From Conyzicola nivalis (GTDB taxonomy: Bacteria > Actinomycetota > Actinomycetes > Actinomycetales > Microbacteriaceae): a DNA stretch of 64,000 nucleotides. The notes beneath the pieces were generated by a model, which was not told the origin of the DNA, did not search any database, and saw only the letters and a program-made list of their open reading frames with translations. The translations under genes were made by a program, and so were the position numbers. Positions 31,603 to 40,909 of this stretch are shown here, piece after piece (the stretch's first letter is position 1; each line of letters begins with the position of its first letter). The DNA lies in contig NZ_BMGB01000001.1 of the NCBI RefSeq assembly GCF_014639655.1, forward strand, positions 682,001 to 746,000, read 5' to 3'.

Positions 31603-32535
31603 TTACTCGACGAACCGGATGCCGGCGAGCAGCCGGGTGCGCACGTCGAAGACCTCGTTGCCGCCGCTGAGGGCGGAACCCGGCAGACCCTCGCGCAGCA
31701 GCGCGGGCAGGTAGGAGAGACGCACGACCGCGGCCGACGCGCCCTTGACCTTTCCCAGTTCGATGACCGGCTCGGCGAGGTCGTCGTCGGGGACCACGAT
31801 CACCAGGCCGGTGAACTTGAGACGCAGGCTGCGCTGCAGCGCCTTCGCGCGGTGCCCCAGCTCGTTCATCGGGCGGTCGCCGTCCACGGCCTCGCCGATG
31901 AGTTCGCCGCCCTTGACCCGCACGGCACCGCCGAAGTCTTCGGAGAGCACGGCGAAGAGTCCGGTGGCTCCGAGGACCACGTGGTCGATCTTCTCGTCGG
32001 GGTAGCCCGTGGCGACGTCGTGCCACACCGTGTACCCGATGCCGAGACTCGAGATGGTGCGGGCGGTCGCCTCCTCCGCGAGGGCGTCGGCGAGCAGGTG
32101 GCGGATCTCGCGCGGGGCGCTGCGCACGAGCGCGGGGTCGTACGGGTCGGGCAGCGGTGCGCCGAGGCCGACCCACTCGCGCATCAGACCGAGGAAGCGC
32201 TCGCGGCGCCAGCCGCCGGGGTGACCGTAGGCGCGGGCCGGAGGCCGGGTGTCTTGGGCCGGCGCGCGTCCGCTCGGGGCCGCCCAGCTCTCGTGCGGCT
32301 CGCTGAGGTTGGCGCGGGAACTCGGCCGCCCGCGGTCGTAGGCGGCGCGGTCCTCGGGGGTGCCGATGCGCTCCCAGGCCAGCTGCACGGCCACAAAACG
32401 GGCGGAGCTCCCGCCGGTGTCGGGGTGGGTCTCCCGCGCGAGCTTGCGGTAGGCGCGACGCAGTTCGTCGTGGCTGGCCGAGGAACTCACGCCGAGCACC
32501 TCGTAGGGCGTCGCTGAGATCGGGCTGTCGGGCAT
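31603..32535 (-). CDS. J-domain protein with NERD-like region
   Basis: The 310-aa protein starts with a J-domain (TPYEVLGVSSSASHDELRRA, HPD in ETHPDTGG, residues ~8-70), then a linker and a middle region with VWHDVATGYPDEKIDHVVLG and TGLFAVLSEDFGG that resembles a NERD nuclease-related domain. Combining J- and NERD-like domains suggests a DnaK co-chaperone linked to nucleic-acid metabolism. The longer frame (to 34506) is antisense to the helicase and not real. Confidence 0.75.
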   Translation of the reverse strand: MPDSPISATPYEVLGVSSSASHDELRRAYRKLARETHPDTGGSSARFVAVQLAWERIGTPEDRAAYDRGRPSSRANLSEPHESWAAPSGRAPAQDTRPPARAYGHPGGWRRERFLGLMREWVGLGAPLPDPYDPALVRSAPREIRHLLADALAEEATARTISSLGIGYTVWHDVATGYPDEKIDHVVLGATGLFAVLSEDFGGAVRVKGGELIGEAVDGDRPMNELGHRAKALQRSLRLKFTGLVIVVPDDDLAEPVIELGKVKGASAAVVRLSYLPALLREGLPGSALSGGNEVFDVRTRLLAGIRFVE

Positions 32536-32682
32536 CGGCTCGCTTTCGTGGAAACTGACTGTTCTAGAGACGATACCGAACGGATGCTGCGGGTCGGCTA
32601 GGCGTGTCCTCCACGGCTCCTGCGGGCGGCCGGGTTTTGCGAGTGCGCCGTCGGCGTCGGCGGCACCTGTCAGGCTGTACCG

Positions 32683-34806
32683 ATGACCGACACCGCAGCT
32701 CCGCTCACGAACACGCGCGAATCCGCCCTCACCGTGCTGCGCACACTCGTCGGCCGCGACGACGCCGACTTCCACGACGGCCAGTTCGAGGCGATCGCCG
32801 CGCTGGTCGACGACCGTCGCCGCGCGCTCGTCGTTCAGCGCACGGGCTGGGGCAAGTCGGCGGTCTACTTCGTCGCTACCCTGCTGCTGCGCCAACGCGG
32901 TTCGGGCCCGACCATCCTCGTGTCTCCCCTGCTCGCTCTCATGCGCGACCAGGTCGCGGCGGCGGCCCGCGCCGGGGTGCGCGCGGTGTCGATCAACTCG
33001 TCGAACGCCCACGAGTGGGCCGAGGTGCTGCAAAAGCTCCGCGACGACGAGGTCGACGTTCTGCTCGTCTCGCCCGAGCGCCTCAACAACCCGTCGTTCC
33101 GCGACGAGCAGCTGCCCGCGCTCGTGTCGCGCGCCGGCCTGCTCGTGGTCGACGAGGCGCACTGCATTTCCGACTGGGGGCACGACTTCCGGCCCGACTA
33201 CCGTCGCCTGCGCGACCTCATCGCCGAGCTGCCCGACGGCATCCCTGTGCTCGCCACCACCGCCACCGCCAACAGCCGTGTGGTCGCCGACGTCGCCGAG
33301 CAGCTCTCGGGGCACACGTCTGACGTCCTCACCATCCGAGGCCCGCTGGCCCGCGCATCGCTGCGCCTCGGCGTGCTGCGGCTGCCCACCGCCCAGGCGA
33401 GACTCGCCTGGCTGCTCAGCCACCTCGCCGAACTGCCCGGCAGCGGCATCATCTACGCCCTCACGGTCTCGGCGGCCGAAGACACCGCCCGCCTGCTGCG
33501 CGACGCCGGACACGAGGTGCACGCCTACACCGGCCGCACCGACACGGCCGAGCGCGAGCAGCTCGAGGGCCGGCTCAAGGCCAACGATCTCAAGGCGCTC
33601 GTCGCGACCAGCGCGCTCGGTATGGGCTTCGACAAGCCCGACCTCGGGTTCGTGCTGCACCTCGGCGCCCCCTCCTCCCCCGTCGCCTACTACCAGCAGG
33701 TCGGCCGCGCCGGCCGCGCCACCGACAACGCCGACGTGCTGCTGCTGCCCGGCAGCGAAGACGAGGCGATCTGGAACTACTTCGCCACCTCGTCGATGCC
33801 GAACAAGCACAAGGCGCTCGCGGTGATCGCCGAACTCGACTCCACGCCGCTGTCGACCCCCGCCCTCGAGGCGCGCGTCGACCTCAAGCGCACCCCGCTC
33901 GAACTGCTGCTCAAGGTGCTCGACGTCGACGGCGCCGTGCGCAAGGTGCAGGGCGGCTGGGTGTCGACCGGCGAACCGTGGGTCTACGACGCCGAGCGCT
34001 ACGAGCGCATCGCCGCCGCACGCGAGGCCGAACAGCAGTCGATGCTCGACTACGAGACCCTCCCCGCGGGCACCGAGGGCTGCCGCATGGAGTTCCTGCA
34101 GCGCGCTCTCGACGACGCGACCGCCGTTCCGTGCGGGCGCTGCGACAACTGCGCCGGGGTCTGGTACCCGACCGGCATCCAGACGGATGCTACGGCTGCC
34201 GCCGCCCAATCGCTCGAACGTGTCGGCGTCGCCGTCGAACCACGCGCCCAATGGCCGAACGGTATGGCGAACCTCGGCGTTCCGGTGAAGGGCAACATCG
34301 CCGTGGGCGAACGCCTCGAGTCGGGTCGCGCGCTCGCCCGGCTCACCGACCTCGGCTGGGGCGGCGCCCTGCGCGACGCCTTCGCCCCCGGGGCGGTCGA
34401 CGCGCCCGCCTCGCCCGCCATGATCGCCGCCTGCGTTCGCGTGCTCGCCGGCTGGGGCTGGGACGAACGCCCGGTCGCTATCGTCTCCGTGCCGAGCCGC
34501 CGGCATCCGCTGCTCGTCGACTCGGTCGCGCGTGGCCTGAGCGCCGCCGGCCGCCTGCCTTACCTGGGTGAACTCTCCGCCCAGAACGGCGGACCAAGCG
34601 GCGAGGCCGGCGGCAACAGCGCCTACCGGCTCGCGGGCGTCTGGGACCGGTTCGGCACGGCCTCACTCGACGTGCCCGTGGGCCAGCCTGTGCTGCTGGT
34701 CGACGATCTGGTCGACAGCCGCTGGACGATCACCGTCGCTGGACGTGCCCTGCGGCAGGCGGGTGCCTCGGCGGTGCTGCCGTTCGCCCTCGCCCTTCGT
34801 GGCTGA
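32683..34806 (+). CDS. RecQ-family helicase with C-terminal phosphoribosyltransferase-like domain
   Basis: The 707-aa protein has motif I QRTGWGKSAVYF, motif II VVDEAHCISDWGHDFRPDY, motif III LATTATAN and motif VI QVGRAGRA (helicase core residues ~25-350). Zinc-type cysteines lie in EGCRMEF, PCGRCDNC (~residue 475). From ~560 a different domain follows, ending in VLLVDDLVDSRWTITVAGRAL, a PRPP-binding loop of phosphoribosyltransferases. It is a DNA helicase that may also sense nucleotides. CAGGCT six bases before the ATG is a possible leaderless -10. Confidence 0.88.
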   Translation: MTDTAAPLTNTRESALTVLRTLVGRDDADFHDGQFEAIAALVDDRRRALVVQRTGWGKSAVYFVATLLLRQRGSGPTILVSPLLALMRDQVAAAARAGVRAVSINSSNAHEWAEVLQKLRDDEVDVLLVSPERLNNPSFRDEQLPALVSRAGLLVVDEAHCISDWGHDFRPDYRRLRDLIAELPDGIPVLATTATANSRVVADVAEQLSGHTSDVLTIRGPLARASLRLGVLRLPTAQARLAWLLSHLAELPGSGIIYALTVSAAEDTARLLRDAGHEVHAYTGRTDTAEREQLEGRLKANDLKALVATSALGMGFDKPDLGFVLHLGAPSSPVAYYQQVGRAGRATDNADVLLLPGSEDEAIWNYFATSSMPNKHKALAVIAELDSTPLSTPALEARVDLKRTPLELLLKVLDVDGAVRKVQGGWVSTGEPWVYDAERYERIAAAREAEQQSMLDYETLPAGTEGCRMEFLQRALDDATAVPCGRCDNCAGVWYPTGIQTDATAAAAQSLERVGVAVEPRAQWPNGMANLGVPVKGNIAVGERLESGRALARLTDLGWGGALRDAFAPGAVDAPASPAMIAACVRVLAGWGWDERPVAIVSVPSRRHPLLVDSVARGLSAAGRLPYLGELSAQNGGPSGEAGGNSAYRLAGVWDRFGTASLDVPVGQPVLLVDDLVDSRWTITVAGRALRQAGASAVLPFALALRG

Positions 34807-34854
34807 CACCGCGTGGCTGACACTGCGTGGCTGACACCGCGCGGCTGACGCTCA
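34799..34854 (+). repeat. four 14-bp tandem repeats at the helicase 3' end
   Basis: Units GTGGCTGACACCGC, GTGGCTGACACTGC, GTGGCTGACACCGC and the decayed GCGGCTGACGCTCA are adjacent. The first unit contains the helicase stop codon. They are likely due to slippage. Confidence 0.85.
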
Positions 34855-34867
34855 GGCCAACTAGGCG

Positions 34868-34873
34868 TATCGT
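34868..34873 (+). promoter_or_regulatory. -10 element of the glutathione-peroxidase gene
   Basis: TATCGT stands seven bases before the ATG at 34881; there is no Shine-Dalgarno, so a leaderless mRNA is likely. Confidence 0.4.
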
Positions 34874-34880
34874 CGCAACC

Positions 34881-35387
34881 ATGACGATCTCCGACACCCC
34901 GATTTCTGACATTCCGCTGACGACGATCCGCGGCGAGCAGACCTCGCTCGGCGAGTTCGACGACACGGTGTTGCTCATCGTGAACGTCGCCTCCCGCTGC
35001 GGTCTCGCGCCCCAGTACGAGAAGCTCGAGGAGCTGCAGAAGACCTATGGCGACCGCGGATTCTCGGTGCTCGGTTTTCCGAGCAACCAGTTCCTGCAGG
35101 AGCTCGGCACCGAAGAGAAGATCGCCGAGTACTGCTCGGCGACCTGGGGCGTGACCTTCCCGATGTTCGAGAAGATCCGGGTGAACGGCAAACAGCAGCA
35201 CCCGCTCTACGCCGAACTCACGAAGACCCCCGACGCCGACGGCAAGGCGGGCAAGGTCAGCTGGAACTTCGAGAAGTTCCTGATCACCCCCACCGGCGAG
35301 GTCCACAGGTTCCGCCCCCGCACCGAGCCGGACGCCCCCGAAATCGTCGGACTCATCGAGTCCTCGCTGCCGGGAGCATCCTCATGA
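34881..35387 (+). CDS. glutathione peroxidase-family (thiol) peroxidase
   Basis: The 168-aa Cys-type GPx has LIVNVASRCGLAPQYEKLEEL (peroxidatic Cys), VLGFPSNQF (Gln) and KVSWNFEKFLI (Trp/Asn), making up the usual tetrad. Cys-GPx enzymes use thioredoxin or similar donors to reduce lipid and hydrogen peroxide. It shares an ATGA overlap with the aldo/keto reductase gene. Confidence 0.93.
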   Translation: MTISDTPISDIPLTTIRGEQTSLGEFDDTVLLIVNVASRCGLAPQYEKLEELQKTYGDRGFSVLGFPSNQFLQELGTEEKIAEYCSATWGVTFPMFEKIRVNGKQQHPLYAELTKTPDADGKAGKVSWNFEKFLITPTGEVHRFRPRTEPDAPEIVGLIESSLPGASS

Positions 35388-36247
35388 CGACGTCGCTTCC
35401 CGCCCAGGCGTCCGGCACCTTCGCGATCGGCGGTGACCTGACGGTCAACCGTCTCGGTTACGGCACCATGCAGCTCACCGGCCCCGGAGTGTGGGGCGAG
35501 CCGCGCGATCCCGCCGGTGCCGCCGCCGTGCTGCGCCGCGCCGTCGAACTCGGCGTCACGTTCATCGACACGGCAGATTCGTACGGACCGTACGTGGCGG
35601 AGCCGCTGATTCACCGCGCAATCGCCCCCTACTCCGACGACCTCGTCATCGCGACCAAGGCCGGTTTCACCCGGCAGGGCCCCGGCCAGTGGACGCCCGT
35701 GGGGCGTCCCGAGTACCTGCGCCAGCAGACCGAGATGAGCCTCCGCATCCTCGGCGTCGAACGCATCGACCTGCAGCAGTTGCACCGCATCGACGCGACC
35801 GTGCCGCTGGAAGACCAGGTCGGCGAGCTCAAGGCGCTGCAGGACGAGGGCAAGATCCGCCACATCGGACTGAGTGAGGTAACCGTCGACGAGGTCGAGG
35901 CGGCGTCGAAGATCGCCACGATCGTCTCGGTGCAGAACCTCTTCAACCTCGCCCGCCGCGACGCCGAACCGCTGCTCGACTATGCCACCGCGAACGGCCT
36001 CGCGTTCATCCCGTGGTTCCCCCTCGCCACGGGCAAGCTCCTCGGTGACGGGGGTCCGCTCTCGGCGCTCGCGGCGAAGCACGACGCGAGCCCGTCGCAA
36101 CTGGCACTGGCCTGGCTGCTGAAGCGCTCGCCCGTGATGCTGCCGATCCCTGGCACGTCGTCGGTCGAGCACCTCGAAGACAACCTGCGGGCCGCCGAAC
36201 TCGAGCTCACCGACGAGGAGTTCGAAGAGCTCGGCGCGGCGGTCTGA
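35384..36247 (+). CDS. aldo/keto reductase
   Basis: The 287-aa AKR has VNRLGYGTMQL, FIDTADSYG (catalytic Asp and Tyr), IATKAGF (Lys) and LQQLHRID (His), with a C-terminal NADPH-binding part (LPIPGTSSVEHLEDNL). It starts at the ATG overlapping the GPx stop, so peroxide and aldehyde removal are coupled. Physiological substrate unknown. Confidence 0.93.
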   Translation: MTTSLPAQASGTFAIGGDLTVNRLGYGTMQLTGPGVWGEPRDPAGAAAVLRRAVELGVTFIDTADSYGPYVAEPLIHRAIAPYSDDLVIATKAGFTRQGPGQWTPVGRPEYLRQQTEMSLRILGVERIDLQQLHRIDATVPLEDQVGELKALQDEGKIRHIGLSEVTVDEVEAASKIATIVSVQNLFNLARRDAEPLLDYATANGLAFIPWFPLATGKLLGDGGPLSALAAKHDASPSQLALAWLLKRSPVMLPIPGTSSVEHLEDNLRAAELELTDEEFEELGAAV

Positions 36248-36283
36248 CTCGACGCTCTTCCTGTGCCGGCGGTCTAGGCGGCG

Positions 36284-36697
36284 CTACGTGTAGTCGTCGT
36301 CATCGAGTAGCCGCACGCCGTTGCGGTGGCTCAGAAGCACCGCCCGCAGGGTGACGCCGGCCACGCGGCATCCGTCGCTCAGCATCCGGGCCCACGCGCG
36401 GTCGGCGTCGGTCAGTCGCTCGGTCGCGTACCGTTCGATGACCACGATGACGTCGGCGCAATCGACCGCGGCCGTTGCGCCACGCAGCAGCTCGCTCCAG
36501 TTGTCGAGGTCGTCGTCTGGCGGCGCGACCGGGATGTCGGAGACGGGCAGAACCAGCGGCGACTGCACGTGGTCGCAGTCGAGGAAGAGCAGCCAGATCT
36601 GCCGGTTCTGCGCCCGACCGATGAGGGACCCGACCCGGCGCTCGATGAGGGTGTCGGTCGTGAGGGGTTCGAGGTCGGCTTCTTGGCGTTCGATCAT
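36284..36697 (-). CDS. hypothetical protein
   Basis: A 137-aa protein with a Rossmann-like pattern (QIWLLFLDCDHVQSPLVLP, ADVIVVIERYATERLTDAD, VTLRAVLLS). It matches no family I recognise. It is divergent from a small acidic-protein gene. Confidence 0.6.
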   Translation of the reverse strand: MIERQEADLEPLTTDTLIERRVGSLIGRAQNRQIWLLFLDCDHVQSPLVLPVSDIPVAPPDDDLDNWSELLRGATAAVDCADVIVVIERYATERLTDADRAWARMLSDGCRVAGVTLRAVLLSHRNGVRLLDDDDYT

Positions 36698-36840
36698 GTG
36701 TCGAGGGTGCCGCCGGCGGCACGCTCCCGCCCAGACCCGGCGCGATCTGTGGACAAACGGCGGGCGCGGGCCGTTGTGGAGAACAGGCGCCGGGTATTGA
36801 CTGGAGAGACGATCCGTCCGGACGAATGCAGGAGGAAACC

Positions 36841-37047
36841 ATGAGCAGCATGTATCCCGTCGGGCTTCCCTCGAGCGGCGACCCCTTCAGTGACATGCCG
36901 ATCGTCGACGAGCAGCTCATCACCGACCGCGACGAACTGGTCGACGACGATTTCGCGGGCGACGACGAGTTCGTCGACGATGCCGACAAACTCGACGACT
37001 CGCACATCGATGTCGCGCGGGGCGACGGTCCCGTGCTCGACGACTGA
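36841..37047 (+). CDS. small acidic hypothetical protein
   Basis: A 68-aa, Asp-rich protein (LVDDDFAGDDEFVDDADKLD). The ATG at 36841 has a strong AGGAGG five bases upstream, which supports it as a real gene. No family recognised. Confidence 0.6.
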   Translation: MSSMYPVGLPSSGDPFSDMPIVDEQLITDRDELVDDDFAGDDEFVDDADKLDDSHIDVARGDGPVLDD

Positions 37048-37085
37048 CCGCGCCCGATAACCGACGGGGTCTGCAACCGACCGGG

Positions 37086-37376
37086 TCAGCGCACCCTGAA
37101 CCAGCGCCCGCGGGCGCGCTCGGTGACCGTGAACGCCGGCACCTCTACCGAGTTACGCGTGGTCGCGACGACGTGCTCGGCGATCTGGGTCGCCAGCTCC
37201 GAATCATCCGACTCGAACCGGATCACGATGCGCGCGCTCCCCGCGACGATCGTCACATCGGCGGCCTCCACCATCGTGAGCTCGCCGGCGGCGGCCTTCG
37301 CGGCGGGCAGCACGTCCGCGGGTGAGACCCCCGGGCGGAGCGCGCCCATCGTCATGGTCACTCGGTAGTCGGGCAC
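37086..37376 (-). CDS. hypothetical protein
   Basis: A 96-aa protein with alternating strand-helix segments (RVTMTMGALRPGVSPADVL, VTIVAGSARIVIRFES), possibly a ferredoxin-like fold. The GTG start is nine bases after the stop of the ABC permease gene on the same strand, so it may be co-transcribed; TAACGT six bases upstream could alternatively be a -10. Function unknown. Confidence 0.55.
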   Translation of the reverse strand: MPDYRVTMTMGALRPGVSPADVLPAAKAAAGELTMVEAADVTIVAGSARIVIRFESDDSELATQIAEHVVATTRNSVEVPAFTVTERARGRWFRVR

Positions 37377-37385
37377 GCCCTCACG

Positions 37386-38237
37386 TTACCGGGTGCTCAC
37401 CTTGTCGAACTTGCGCACGGCGAGGGGCACGAAAATGACGAGCATCACGGCGATGCCGATGAGCACGGTGAGTTCGGGGTTCTGCAGGGTCCACACCTCG
37501 GGCTCCGGCGTGCCGGGCGGGGTATTGCCGAAAAGGTTGCGTGCGGCCTGCACGAGCGCCGACACCGGGTTGATCTCGGCGACGAACTGCAGGGGCGCCG
37601 GCAGGGTGTCGCTCGGCACGAACGCGTTCGAGATGAACGTGAGCGGGAACAGGATCAGGAACGAGACGTTGTTGATCACCTCGGGGCTGCGCACGCTCAT
37701 GCCCACGTATGCCAGCACCCAGGAGAGCGCGTAGGCGAAGAGCAGCAGCAGCGCCACTGCCGCGAAGGCCTCGAAGAAGCTCGAGCGGATGCGCCAGCCG
37801 ACGACGAATCCGGTGATCATCATCACCGTCATCGAGATCGCATTGATGAGCAGGTCGCCGTTCGTGCGCCCGATCAACACGGCCGACGGGCTCATCGGCA
37901 GGGTGCGGAAGCGGTCGATGATGCCGTCTTTGAGGTCTTGCGCCATCGCCGACCCCGAATAGGTCGAGCCGAACACCACGGTCTGCGCGAAGATGCCGGC
38001 CATGATGAACTCGGTGTAGGTGCTGCCGGGGATGTCGATGACGCCCGCGTAGACGTAGGTGAACAGCAGCACGAACATGATCGGCTGCAGCGTGGTGAAG
38101 ACGAGGATGTCGGGCACCCGCTTGATCTTGATCAGGTTGCGACGGGTGGTGATCCACCCGTCGGAAAACCAGTTCGCGATCGACGGCGCCCCGTCGGGTT
38201 CGCGGCGGGTGGTGGTTGTCGCTGCCGTCGCGGTCAT
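37386..38237 (-). CDS. ABC-2 type exporter permease (DrrB-like)
   Basis: The 283-aa permease has six hydrophobic segments and the ABC-2 signature around FVPSDTLPAPLQFVAEINPVSALVQAARNL. FRTLPMSPSAVLIGRTNGDLL is typical of DrrB-type drug exporters. It starts at the ATG of an ATGA overlap with the ATPase gene. The ATPase and this permease form an export pump; the substrate could be an antibiotic or lipid. Confidence 0.92.
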   Translation of the reverse strand: MTATAATTTTRREPDGAPSIANWFSDGWITTRRNLIKIKRVPDILVFTTLQPIMFVLLFTYVYAGVIDIPGSTYTEFIMAGIFAQTVVFGSTYSGSAMAQDLKDGIIDRFRTLPMSPSAVLIGRTNGDLLINAISMTVMMITGFVVGWRIRSSFFEAFAAVALLLLFAYALSWVLAYVGMSVRSPEVINNVSFLILFPLTFISNAFVPSDTLPAPLQFVAEINPVSALVQAARNLFGNTPPGTPEPEVWTLQNPELTVLIGIAVMLVIFVPLAVRKFDKVSTR

Positions 38238-39238
38238 GAGACCTTCTCCTTCGCCTGGCGGTGCTCCTTCGCATCGTCCTGGTCTTCGGATGCCACGTGG
38301 CCGGTGAGCCTGAGGAAGACCTCGTCGAGGGTGGGTCGCCGCATACCCGCGTCGTAGAGCCGCACGTCGAGCCCGGCCAGTTCGGCGAGGATGCGTTGCA
38401 GTGCCGCGGGACCGTCGTCGGCACTCACCGTGAGCGCCCGCCCGTCGTCGGACACCGTGGGGTCGGCGCTGCCGAACCGCCGCAGCACCTCGAGGGCGCG
38501 CTGGCTGTCGAGGTCGGAGACAAGGTTCACCTCCACCCGCTGGCCGCCGCTCGACGCCTTGAGCTCGTCCGACGTACCGCGCGCGATCACCTTGCCGAAG
38601 TCGATCACCGAGATGCTGTCGGCGAGTTGGTCGGCCTCCTCGAGATACTGCGTGGTCAGCAGCACGGTGGTGCCCTCGCCGACGAGGGAGCCGATGATGT
38701 CCCACATGCCGAGTCGGCTCCGCGGGTCGAGCCCGGTGGTCGGCTCGTCGAGGAAGAGCACCTCGGGCCGGGTGACGAGGGCCCCCGCGAGGTCGATGCG
38801 CCGGCGCATGCCGCCGGAGAACCCCTTGACCGGCCGGTTCTGCGCCTCGGTGAGGTCGAACAGGTCGATCAGCTCTTTCGCCCGGACGCGGGACTGCTTC
38901 GCGCCCAGGTGGTAGAGCCGACCGACCATGTCGAGGTTCTCGAAGCCGGTGAGGTTCTCGTCGACCGCCGCGTACTGGCCGGAGACACCGATGCTCGGCC
39001 GGATGCGTTCCGGGTGCTTCAGCACGTCGACTCCCCCGATCGTCGCGCTGCCCGAGTCGGGCCGGATGAGCGTGGTGAGCACCTTGACCGCGGTGGTCTT
39101 TCCCGCACCGTTCGGTCCGAGCAGCGCCGTGACGGTGCCCCGCGGAACGCCGAGGTCGAGGCCGTCCAGTGCGTGCACCGGGCTGGCGTTCTTGGGCGAG
39201 TACGTCTTGGTCAGACCGGTCGCTTCGATGAAATTCAC
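38234..39238 (-). CDS. ABC transporter ATP-binding protein (DrrA-like)
   Basis: The 334-aa ATPase has Walker A LLGPNGAGKTTAVKVLTTL, signature KGFSGGMRRRIDLAGALV, Walker B VLFLDEPTTGLDP and the DrrA-type C-terminal RRPTLDEVFLRLTGH. The GTG at 39238 is chosen because AAGGGA stands six bases upstream. Further upstream a TACAGT element sits inside TTGTG-N9-CACAA, a possible operator. It precedes the permease. Confidence 0.93.
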   Translation of the reverse strand: MNFIEATGLTKTYSPKNASPVHALDGLDLGVPRGTVTALLGPNGAGKTTAVKVLTTLIRPDSGSATIGGVDVLKHPERIRPSIGVSGQYAAVDENLTGFENLDMVGRLYHLGAKQSRVRAKELIDLFDLTEAQNRPVKGFSGGMRRRIDLAGALVTRPEVLFLDEPTTGLDPRSRLGMWDIIGSLVGEGTTVLLTTQYLEEADQLADSISVIDFGKVIARGTSDELKASSGGQRVEVNLVSDLDSQRALEVLRRFGSADPTVSDDGRALTVSADDGPAALQRILAELAGLDVRLYDAGMRRPTLDEVFLRLTGHVASEDQDDAKEHRQAKEKVS

Positions 39239-39339
39239 GCGCTGTCCCTTCGTCTCTCCCCGGGTTGTGGACACTGTACACAATGCCCGGAGGTCGCACC
39301 AGAGGTCTTGCGGTCGGGTGTCGTTTTCCATGCACCGGG

Positions 39340-40773
39340 TCAGGCGTCGACCTGGTCGAGCATCGCCTCGGCCCGCTCGGCGTTACCCTCGGCCAGGCCG
39401 CGATCGATGGCGGAGCGGGAGCCGAGCCACATCACCACGCCGATCAGGAACACGGCGACCTCGGTGATCGTCAGCGACCAGATGATGCCGGTGAGACCGA
39501 ACCACAGGTTGCCGAGGAGCACGACAGGTATGAAGATCACGCCCTGCGACACCGACATCACGATCGCCGGCACCGCCCGACCGGTCGCCTGGAACAGCGA
39601 GGTGAGGAGCCCGGCGAAGCCGTTCACGATCATGGCCACCAGTTGGGCGGTGAGGATCGTGACGCCGATAGCCAGCACGGAACGATCGTCGGAGAAGGCG
39701 GTGATCACCTGCTCGCGGAAGGCGAACACGGTCGTCGCCGAGATCAGCGTGACGGCGCCCACCGTCAGGGCGGACACCCGGACGGCCGACATCAGCCGTG
39801 GCCTGTCGCCCTTTCCGTAGGAGTAGGCGAGCAGCGGCAGCACCCCGAGGGTGACGCCCATCACGAGGAACTCGGGCACCTGCGCGATGCGGACGGCGAC
39901 GCCCATCGCCGCGAGAGCCGTGTCTCCGTAGGCCGCCGCGAGATTGTTGAGCACGAGCGAGGTGATGATGAGAAATGACGACTGCAGCAGCTCGCTGACC
40001 CCCACGCCGAACACGGGCTTCAGCACGGCGGGCGACAGGGTGAACCAGCGGGGCGAGACGCTGATGTGTTCGCTGTGCCGCTGCAGCCAGACGACGAAGT
40101 AGATCACGACGCCGAGGTTCGACAAGCCCATCGCGAGGGCCGCGCCGGCGACGCCCCAGTGCAGCACCAGGATGAAGAGGATGTCGAACACGACATTCGC
40201 GACGGTCGACGCGATGAGTCCGACCATCACCTGCCGCGCAGCGCCCTCGGCCCGCACGAGCTGTTCGAGACAGAAGGCCGCGGCGAGAACCGGTACGAAC
40301 GCGAGCAGCACGGCCACAAACGCGCCGGTCGCCGGTGCTGCTGCCGCATCCGCCCCCAACACCATGACGAGGGGATCCAGCGCGAGCAGTCCGATGCCGC
40401 CCAGCACCGTCCCCACGATCACGGCGCCCCAGACGGCGAACGACGAGACGTGTTTGATCTCGGCGGCCTTCGACGGCTCCTTCTCGGCCGCGCCGAGCAG
40501 GCGCGAGATGAGCGCGCCGCCGCCGACGCCGAACACCCCGCCGACGGCCATGACCAGGCCGAGCAGAGGTGCGCCGAGGGTGACCGCGGCGAGCAGCGTG
40601 GCGTCGTGCAGCGAGCCGATGAATCCGGCGTTGATCACGTTGTAGACGGCGCCGACGATCATCGCGGCGGCCAAGGGAATGCAGAGGTGGACGAGGGCGC
40701 GGACGATCGGCGCCGACGAGAGATACCAGCGGTTGCTGCCGACAGTGGTTTCGGGGGTGGTTGGGGTGGTCAT
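39340..40773 (-). CDS. MATE-family multidrug efflux transporter
   Basis: The 477-aa, twelve-helix protein has two matched halves beginning IVRALVHLCIPLAAAMIVGA and VLKPVFGVGVSELLQSSFLI. MATE pumps export cationic drugs against Na+ or H+. AAGGAG is upstream of the ATG. The MarR gene precedes it on the same strand (136 bases), a common autoregulated efflux unit. Confidence 0.92.
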   Translation of the reverse strand: MTTPTTPETTVGSNRWYLSSAPIVRALVHLCIPLAAAMIVGAVYNVINAGFIGSLHDATLLAAVTLGAPLLGLVMAVGGVFGVGGGALISRLLGAAEKEPSKAAEIKHVSSFAVWGAVIVGTVLGGIGLLALDPLVMVLGADAAAAPATGAFVAVLLAFVPVLAAAFCLEQLVRAEGAARQVMVGLIASTVANVVFDILFILVLHWGVAGAALAMGLSNLGVVIYFVVWLQRHSEHISVSPRWFTLSPAVLKPVFGVGVSELLQSSFLIITSLVLNNLAAAYGDTALAAMGVAVRIAQVPEFLVMGVTLGVLPLLAYSYGKGDRPRLMSAVRVSALTVGAVTLISATTVFAFREQVITAFSDDRSVLAIGVTILTAQLVAMIVNGFAGLLTSLFQATGRAVPAIVMSVSQGVIFIPVVLLGNLWFGLTGIIWSLTITEVAVFLIGVVMWLGSRSAIDRGLAEGNAERAEAMLDQVDA

Positions 40774-40909
40774 GGCGTGCTCCTTCTGGGCAGGCGTGGG
40801 CGCGCGCCGACGGACGCCGGCACGGCGATGGGGGGATCGACAAAAAGAGGTCGATAAGGAGAGGCGGATGCGCGGACTGGCCGCGCGGCACCGGTGGGAA
40901 GCGCGCCCG

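Noticed and set aside
31603-34506. 967-codon minus-strand frame
   Set aside because: Only the last 310 codons carry domains; the rest is antisense to the helicase.
38261-39820. 519-codon plus-strand frame
   Set aside because: Antisense to the ABC ATPase and MATE genes; no domain.
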